Source: Acidobacteriota bacterium (GTDB taxonomy: Bacteria; Acidobacteriota; Blastocatellia; Chloracidobacteriales; Chloracidobacteriaceae). From it: a DNA stretch of 64,000 nucleotides. The notes beneath the pieces were generated by a model. It ran no database searches. It had not been told where the DNA came from and was given only the letters and a program-made list of their open reading frames with translations. Positions 49,501 to 58,500 of the stretch are shown piece by piece. Each line of letters begins with the position of its first letter. Positions within the stretch are counted from its first letter, which is position 1. The translations under genes and the position numbers were made by a program. The stretch covers positions 21,786 to 85,785 of the forward strand of contig JACQXX010000040.1 in NCBI GenBank assembly GCA_016208495.1, read 5' to 3'.

Positions 49501-52500
49501 GCTCGATAAAACCCCAGGCACGAACCAGTACCGGGGTGTCAGGAATATTGAATGCCGCCTTGACAGCGGAGGAACTGGCTATAACGGACGACTGGTAACC
49601 AAAACCAATGATGATGGAGTGTATGCCCTGTATGACTTCTCATTGGCGCCGGCAATCAACTTACAGGTTCGAGCACGTGAGCTTTTGACGTCCCGTGAGG
49701 CATTTGCCACCATCACGCCGCAATTGGTTTACCCTGAAGGCTATCGGGCATCCATGACCGGCTTCTCAATTTTCCGGGCTGACCCGATCCTGCCACCAAT
49801 CTCCTCATTACTAAATTCCCCGCCCGCCCTCGAACTCCGTGCCCGGACCACAACCGGCACGGCTGAGACCGACGCCGAAGAAGACCCGATTGTCAAATTT
49901 GGAGTCGTGGCGACTGGAACTGATGTCACGTTCCGGGTCACATCCGATTCACCGCTGGCGTTCACCGATGGTCGTTTGACCAACGGTCAGACTCAAATAG
50001 ATCGCATCCAACAGTGGCAGGAAACCACTGAGTCGGCTGAAGATGGCGGGATCCGCTATGTCTACACCCAGGTCGCACGGGTGACGTCCGAAGGAAGTTA
50101 CACCCTGCAGTTTATTGGCGGCAAAGACCTGACCACGCTGGAAAAACGCGCCATTGTGTACCTCAACTTTGTGGTGCTGAGCAATGTTGCCACCCGACCC
50201 TCGTTGCCTGGGCCACCCAGGGTGCTGTCGGTGTCTCCAGCCGACAAAGCCCAAAATGTGGACAGCACCAGCGGCATCCGGGTGCAGTTCTCCGAACCGG
50301 TCAAAAACCTGAAACCCGGTGACACCATCCTGTTGCGCGATGAAACCAGCGGCGATGTGGTTGGCGGGACGATACTGTCCGGTCCCCAGGTGGTGGCACC
50401 AGATACCCTGGCCTCGACCATTATTTACCGCCCGGAAACCGGATTGCTGGGTGGCCATACCTACACGGTTACCGTAACCACCAACGTCACCGACACCACC
50501 AACGACCGCTTTGACCAGGTTATTGACCAGTCCGATCCATCCGAACAACCGTTCACCAGTACCTTTACCGTCTTTGAAGGTCAGGTCTTAACCGAACAGG
50601 CCGGCGTCACCGGGCCTGGTACCCGGGTTTCCGTCACCTGGCCGTATGCCGGGGTGATTGATGCGGCGGTGGCCGTGCCACGGGTGAGTTTCTATGACCT
50701 GTCCGATCCAACCCAGCCGGTGAAAGTTAGTGACTTCACGTTCGCCAACCAGCGGGCCTTTGATATCGCCCTGGCCGATAATGAAGACGAAACCTACTAC
50801 CGCAAACCCTTTACCGAAGGGTTAGAGGACCCATATTCGCGAATTGCAGCAGTAACGACGTTTAATCCGCTTCAACCTGATTTTCCAGCCCGGCTTTTTA
50901 TTTTCAACCTGGATGACCCAGCCAAACCCAAAATTGCGGCGATTGTGTCGCTCTATACCCCCGCCGGCCTGCTCAGTACTCCAATCACGGTCAAGATTCA
51001 CAAACGACGGGCCTATATCGGCAATGTGGCCTATCGGGGTGTGATGGTGGTGGATATTCAGTCGGCAATTTTCAATTATACCCTGGCCCGAGATCAACGT
51101 GGTTGGGGTGGAGAAGGATATGACCGACAACCAATCCCTGAAGCTGCACCTCAAGGAAATACCTTTAATGCCAGCAGCAAGGTTCAGTCGGTCTTTTTCT
51201 CAACCAGTATCCTGAATTCCTCAAGTTCGCCGTCGCTGGATATGCTGGACCAGGTGCTGGTTGGCAAAACCTTCCAGGAAACTGGAAATCCAGTTACGAG
51301 CCCACGCGGCGCCATGGCGGTGACCTATGTTGCTGACCCGGCGGGACGGCAACTGGTGGCCATTGGCTGGCCAAATGAATACCGGGGTGCCAATGGTCGA
51401 ATTGATACCAATCTCCCGGAAGACGATACGATTTCACCACCCCAGCAACGGCATTTGATTGATGACCGGGTGCTGGCCAAAGTGCCGTTGGATCCGATTG
51501 GAACACCGTTGCAGGTCAGAACGGTGTCCCAGCTTCAGGTTGGTGCCGGACGGAAGGATGTCGCACTGATCGTGGGTCCTGACCGGTTGTGGGTGTATGA
51601 TGTGACCCCGCCGAACGGTCCCACTGCCGTGTTTGAACCAACCCGGCTGGCCACCAAAACGCTGGCCGAACTGGGGATTACCGGGTTTCCGTTCCGGCTG
51701 GACGTGGATGGAACGCTGGCCTATCTCAGCCTGGGTGACCGGGTGGCGGTGGTGGATTTCAGCGATGTGACCAACCTGCGGCGGATTTCAGTAGTGGAAG
51801 TGAACGGGAATGTCCAGGGACTGGCCGCCTCGGAAGGCTATATCGTTACGGCATCAAGCAGTTCCGGTCCAGGTGGTGGACAAACCGCCGATGACCAGCT
51901 CAAGGTCTCGATCATCCGGCCCGTGGCTCAAATCTTTATCCATGGCCGGAGTCCGGAAGCAGAAGACGTCTGTTCCAACCCGATCATCCTGGATCGTCAA
52001 ACCAATGACAAGCAACAGGATGGGGTGATTTACTTCCAGGTGTTTGGCCGGGAGAAAGCCAAAGCGGCCCAGGTCAAGATTTTCCGGCGCAAGGTCATCA
52101 ACGGCCAGCCTCAAGAAGAACTGCTCCAGACGATTGACGCTGAGTTGTTTGACAATGCGTCCACCCGTGTCACGACGGGTCAGGCAATCTGGAATCAGGC
52201 CGATGACACCCGAATTGACCTTTCCGCCCAGTACTTTGCCGAAGTGGTGCTGGATGTGGCCACTGAAACCGAATACACCACGACGCTCCGGGAACCGATT
52301 CCGTTCAGCTACCTGATCAACGCCTACAATCCCAACCTGTTTGCCCGGTCCAAAGATGGAACGCTCCGGGCCGATGACCTGCCGTCGCACGCCATCCTGC
52401 TCGGGGGAAATGCCAAACTGACCTTGACCATTGGTTCACTGAAACCGCTTGAAAATAAACAGGCATTTGTCGGACGGAATATTTTCGGCCCCGTGGCTGA

Positions 52501-55500
52501 TCCGGCATTCCGCAAGCCCGATCAGGATCCCCAGAACTGGGGTGAAGGACTGACCGCGGGCCGCTATGAACTCAAACTCAAAGCGGTCATGGGCAATCTG
52601 ACCGATGAAGTCAGTGGGATCCTGACCGTGACCAACGGGGGTGAAGGTGCCCGCCAGCCGGGGGCAACCGTGGTTGGGGATGTGGTGCTCAACTCCGGCA
52701 ACCTGGCGCTGACCCACACCGACCTCATGCTCAAAACCCGTGGTATGCCACTGGCGTTGACGCGCTCCTATAATTCATTGGGTTCCGACAGTTTGGGACA
52801 TTTTGGCTATGGGTGGCGGCATGGCTATCAGGTCACGCTGGCGTATTTCCCCAACCGGTCACCGGAACCAGGGGAGCGCGAAGGGGGCTATTACACCCTG
52901 ATTGGTGGCGACGGAAGCGGCCAGCAATTCTATATTGCTGATGAGAAAAACGGGGAAATCCAGGCTGCCGCGCCCTACCACGGGACGTTGAAACGCAACG
53001 ACGACGGCTCGTTTGAGTACTTCACCAAAGCCCAGGTCAAGTACCACTTTGACGGGGCGATTGATGCTGGATTGCTGCGTGAAAACCAGGGCACGCTGGC
53101 CTATCTGGAAGACCCGTCCGGTAACCGAACCCAGCTTTTCTATGATGCTGAGGGACGACTGGAACGGGTACAGGATGCGTCGGAACAACGGGAACTGGTC
53201 TTTGCCTACGAGCCATCGCAGGTGGTGTATGCGGCCTCATTGCCGCCGCTGACGGGAACCAACCAGCAGACAGTGACCTGCGTCAAAAAGAAAGACTTTA
53301 AAACGTTGGGTATCCGGTTTAGCCGGACCCAGCAGCGGACAGCCTGGCGGATCACCAAAGCGGTGCTCAAGGTCAACGGAGCGGAAACGATTGAGGTGGT
53401 CTATGGCTATGATTCCAACGGTAACCTGCAAACCGTGACCCGCAAGAAAGATGACCGAGGTGCCAGTGACCAGATGGCGTCAACCGATCTGGTGTGGGAA
53501 TACACGTCGGGTGTCCTGGATGGGGCTGAAGTCAAGCTTCCGCACCGGATTACCAGAGTCAAAACCCCGAACGGTCATGAGACGGCCTATGAATACAACC
53601 AGAGCGACCCTGGCGCCCCGGTTCAGCGAATGGCGGCGCCTGAAAATGTGAGCTTTGACTATGCCTACCAGTTTGAAACCACGACCGGGGCCACGATCAA
53701 TCAGGTGAATGTGACCGATGGCCGGGGAAACACAACCCGGTATGGCTTTACGGCGACTGGGTCACTGGCGCGGACGACGATCACGGCGCCGAGCACGGCG
53801 GAAACCGGGTCTCCAGCAGAGACGGAAATTGAGTATGACGAAGCCGGGCTCAAGACCAAAGAGGTTGACCCGCTCGGGATGGTGACGCGGTACGTGTATG
53901 ACAGCCGGGGAAATCTGACCCGGCGGACGACCACACCCGGCCCCGGAGCGGTAACGGCGCAATCGCTGGTGGAGCAGATTCCAGCCTACAACCAGAAGTT
54001 CAACATTCCGGAACGGGTGATTGATGCGCGTGGGTATGAAACACGGTATGAAATCCATCCCAAACACGGAAAAGTGACCCGGATTACCTATCCGACCGGC
54101 ACCACGGTCGCAATGACCTACGATGATCGGAATGGGGATCTGCTGACAGTAACCGATGCCCAGGGCCTGACGACAACCTATGGCAATTATGATGCCTGTG
54201 GGAATCCACGCCAGATGGTGCAGCAACTGGGAAGTGGCAAGACCTATGTCACAACGCTGGAGTATGACGACCGGAGCCGGTTAAAGCGGGCGGAAAGCAC
54301 CGCCGGGCCGACCATGGTCTATAAGTACAACTCGCTGGACCAGATGATCGAGGAAACGGTGAGCGACCCGACCGGAATCCGGGGGACGAGCACGACGGTG
54401 AGTGAATACACACCTGGGGGATTGCTGACCCAGGCGACCCGAACCGATGGCGGGAAAACCTATCAGGTGACCTATGTCTATGACGACGTGGACCGGGTGA
54501 AACGGGCCGAGGAAAACGGCACCGGGTTGATGGGCAGCCCGGCCTATGTCCAGACCTATGAATATGATGCGGCGTCGAACCTGACACGGTATGTGGACCG
54601 GCGTGGGGTAGAGACCGTCTCAGAATACAACGCCCTCAATCACCGGACACGCATCACGGTCAGGGGAACGGCGGAAGCGGCCAGCCGGGTGACGCCGGTG
54701 GACAGCGTGACGGTGGTGGTGGCGGACAAGATCGGGAATCCGGTGCGGATGACGGACCTTTACGGTCAGGTCACCGAGTTTGACTATGACGGGTTGCACC
54801 GGATGCGGCGGAAACGGATGGTGGTGGAGGGAGCGAGCTACACCGAGGAACTGGATTATGACGCCAACGGAAACGTGACGGCGGAACGGGATCGGAACAA
54901 CCGGGAAACGCGCTCGACCTATGATCCGGTGAACCGGATGCAGACGCTGACGGATGCGGCGGGACGCACCCGAACTACGACCTATGATGACCAGAACGGG
55001 GAAGTGCGGGTGGAAACCGCACCCCAGGGACTGGTTCAGGTGGTGCGGCGGGATGGTGCCGGACGGGTGGTGTTCCAGGAATTGACGGGGCCGGACATCC
55101 CACGGGCGACGGGGACGTTTGACTACACCAACAGTCTCACGGTGAGGGAAATCACCGAAACCGATCCACGGGGAACGGTGATCCGGCGCAAACAGTCGGC
55201 GTTCGGAGACGTAGCTGAAATCTCAGTCACGGTGAGCGGACAGGAAGAAAAGACGGTCATGGCCTACGACGCGTTCGGGGCGCTGACGCAGATGACGGAT
55301 GCCGAAGGGCGGGTGACGAATCTGGTGACGGATGTGCTGGGACGGGTGACCCAGGCGACGTATCCGGGAATCGCGGTCAGTCCGGGCGGAGTGGTCGAGA
55401 CCTTTGTCTACGACGGAGCGGGCAATGTTACGCGCCATGTGGACCGGCGGGGTGTGGTCGGAGAGATGACCTATGACCAGCACAACCGGGTGCTGGATCT

Positions 55501-58500
55501 GAAGGTGGGGAGCCTGGTGATGGACCGGGCGAGTTATGCCGACTTGCAAAAACAGGAAACCCATACCGACGCCAACAACCACACCACGACGACCCGATTT
55601 GACGGGTTGCGGCGACCAATCCGGATCACAGATGCCCGTAACCAGACCGTGGAGCTGCAGTATGACGGCGAAAACCTGACCGGGAAGCGGGATCGGCGGG
55701 GGAACTGGACGTATTTCCAGAACTACGACGGAGTGGACCGGGTGCGGGTGGTGCGCGACCGGGAAGGGAAAACGAGCACGGCGGAATATGACGACAGCCA
55801 GCGGCTGGTGCGGCTGCGGGATCGGAACGGGCATACCCGGACGGAGTTCTATGATGCCCTGGGCCGGCTCAGGAAAGTGGAAGACGAGGAAGGGTTGATC
55901 GCCCGGTATGACTATGACCCGAACGGCAACCAGGTTGGAATGATGGATGGCCGAAGCAACCGGACGGGAATGGTCTATGATGAAGCCAACCGGGTAAAAC
56001 GGATTGAGCATCCGGTGGTGGCGGGACGCAGCCGGCAAGTCGAGCAGTTTGAATATGATCGAGTGGGGAACGTCACTGCCTACTTTGACGGGTTTGGGAC
56101 GGCGCCAAGAATCCGGTATCGCTACAACGGATTGAACCAGCGGGAGGAAGAAGAACGAACCAACGACCAGGGAACGGCGGAAATCACGCGGAATGTGTAC
56201 TTTGGGGATGGCCGGTTAAAGGAACGGACGGAGCCGAAGGGAGCCGCGTACCGGACGCAGTTTGAGTACAACGATCAGGGATCGTTGCGCTTTGTCACCG
56301 ACGCCAATACCAGACAGTGGGAATACCGCTACGACGATGCGCAGAACCTGAAGCTGATGCGCGATCCGCTTGGGCGGGAAGTGCAATACCAGTACGATGA
56401 ACTGGACCGGTTGCGGGAAGTGATGCAGCCGCAAAGCCAGCGGACGCAATATGAGTACGACGAAAACGGCAATCTGAAGCGGGTGGTCAACGCCAAAGGC
56501 GAGCAGATTGTGACAGGTTACTTCCCGGAAGACCGGGTGCAGGATGTGCAGTACCTGACAGCGGGAGGGATTGCGCCTGATCTGGGCTGTGTCGGGGAAG
56601 TGTTCAGCTATGACGGAGAAGGCAACCTGCAGGGGGTGCGGGAACAGGTCCGACTGGCAGGGTTTGGGCAGATTGAGCGACGCTACGGAATGAGCTATGA
56701 CCGTCGCGACCGACTGGTGCTGGAGTGGCGGGATTCAGCCCTGGAACCACCCGAAAACCCACGGCGGCGACAGGTGGAGTACGGCTACGATGCGGTGGAC
56801 AACGTGACGCTGGTCAAGGATGATGGGGTGACCTCGATCACCTATCGCTACGACGCCCAAAACTGGCTGGAACAGGCGACGCTGGCCAACGGCGTGACGG
56901 TTAACTACGGCTGGCAGCCGAACGGGTTGGTGGAATCGGTCACCTATAGCAACGGGATGAGCCGCAGTTTCGGCTACGACCGGGCGAACCGCGTGAAACT
57001 GGTTGAGAACCGGGCGAATGGGTTGAGCGAGCGGTTTGAGTACGACTACGACCTGAACGGCAACCGGAGTGCTGAACGGAGGTATCGGGAAGGAACGCTG
57101 TTGCGGGCGCTGACCTTTGGCTACGACCTGCTCGACCGGATGCAGACGGTGACGGATGGAACCCGGTCCATCAGTTACAGTTATGATGATGTCGGCAACC
57201 GGTTGACGGAGACCGGAACCCGACTGGATGGAACAACGGTCAGTTACACCTACCGCTATGATGGAGCAAACCGGTTACAAGACATCCAGGATGGAACGGG
57301 AACGGTGATCGCGAGTTACGGCCACGACGCGAACGGAAACATCACCTCCATCACGCGCGGAAATGAAAGCTGGAGCTATGATTACGATGTCCGGGAACAG
57401 ATGGTCAAAGCCAGCCGGACAGTGACGCAAACCGAATCTGAAACCGAAGCCGGGTATTACAGCTATGACTTCGGAAAACGGAGAATCGGACGCAACTGGG
57501 ACGCTGACGGCTGGACGTGGTCGGTGTATGGCCAGGACAGCGTGGTGTCGGAATATGACTCCACGGGGAGTCAGCAGAACCGGTATGAATACGCCAGCGG
57601 GATGGTGGTCCGGGGCGAGCAGGACGGATATTACTTCAGCGATGCCCAGGGTTCGGTGACCTTTGTCGCCGGGACCGAACCGCAAGTCACGCGAACCGAA
57701 TATGATCCGTGGGGCGTGATCCTGTCGGGAGCGCGGGACGGAAGCACGATCAGCTACACGGGTCAATGGCGGGATGACCAGACCGGATTGATGCCACTGG
57801 GGAATGGAGAACGGTACTATGATCCGTTGTTGGGCCGCTTCATCCAGGAAGACAGCTTTGCCGGGATGTATACCCTGCCAATTTCACTCAATCGCTACAT
57901 TTACGGTCATGATAATCCGCTCTTGTATGTTGATCCGACTGGAATGGCGGCTGAAATGGCGGCTCGCGGGGAAACTCACGAATTGTTCGTCCATTTGAGC
58001 AACCAGTCGGGGTTCTGGAATCAGGTTGGCGGATGGGGTGGGTTGGCACTCTATGAATTTGTCAACACCCTCACCCTGGGCGGGGTTGAGCGTGGAGACC
58101 GCACCGGGACCGCTTATGCGCGCGGGGAAATCAGTGGTGGGGAAGCCGCGTTCCAGTCAGTCGCCAATATTTCACTGAGCACTATTCATTTGGTTGCCAG
58201 CGCCGCCACTGGTGGCACCTCCCTCCTGGCCGAAGCGGGAATCTTTGCCGGGTTGACGGCGGTTCAACAGTTCGGAATTGAAAACTATGAAATCGCCTAC
58301 GAAGGTCGCCAGTCGTTATCCTCACTGGAGGAGTATGTTGTTAATGCCGCGTTTGCCGGGGGAATGACGATTGGGTTGGGGTTTGTTGGCCGGGTCGCGA
58401 ACCAGGCGCGAGTGATGTCGCAAGCCAAAACCATCAAGGAAGGGGTTGAAGTTCCGCACGGGATGCTGGACCTTTTAACTGGTGCGGCCAAAAAAGTGGT

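Noticed and set aside
55223..56038. 271-codon minus-strand frame within the RHS gene
   Set aside because: Proline/histidine-rich antisense of the YD repeats; such long shadows are expected in GC-rich repetitive genes. The 291-codon frame at 60857-61732 is the same effect.
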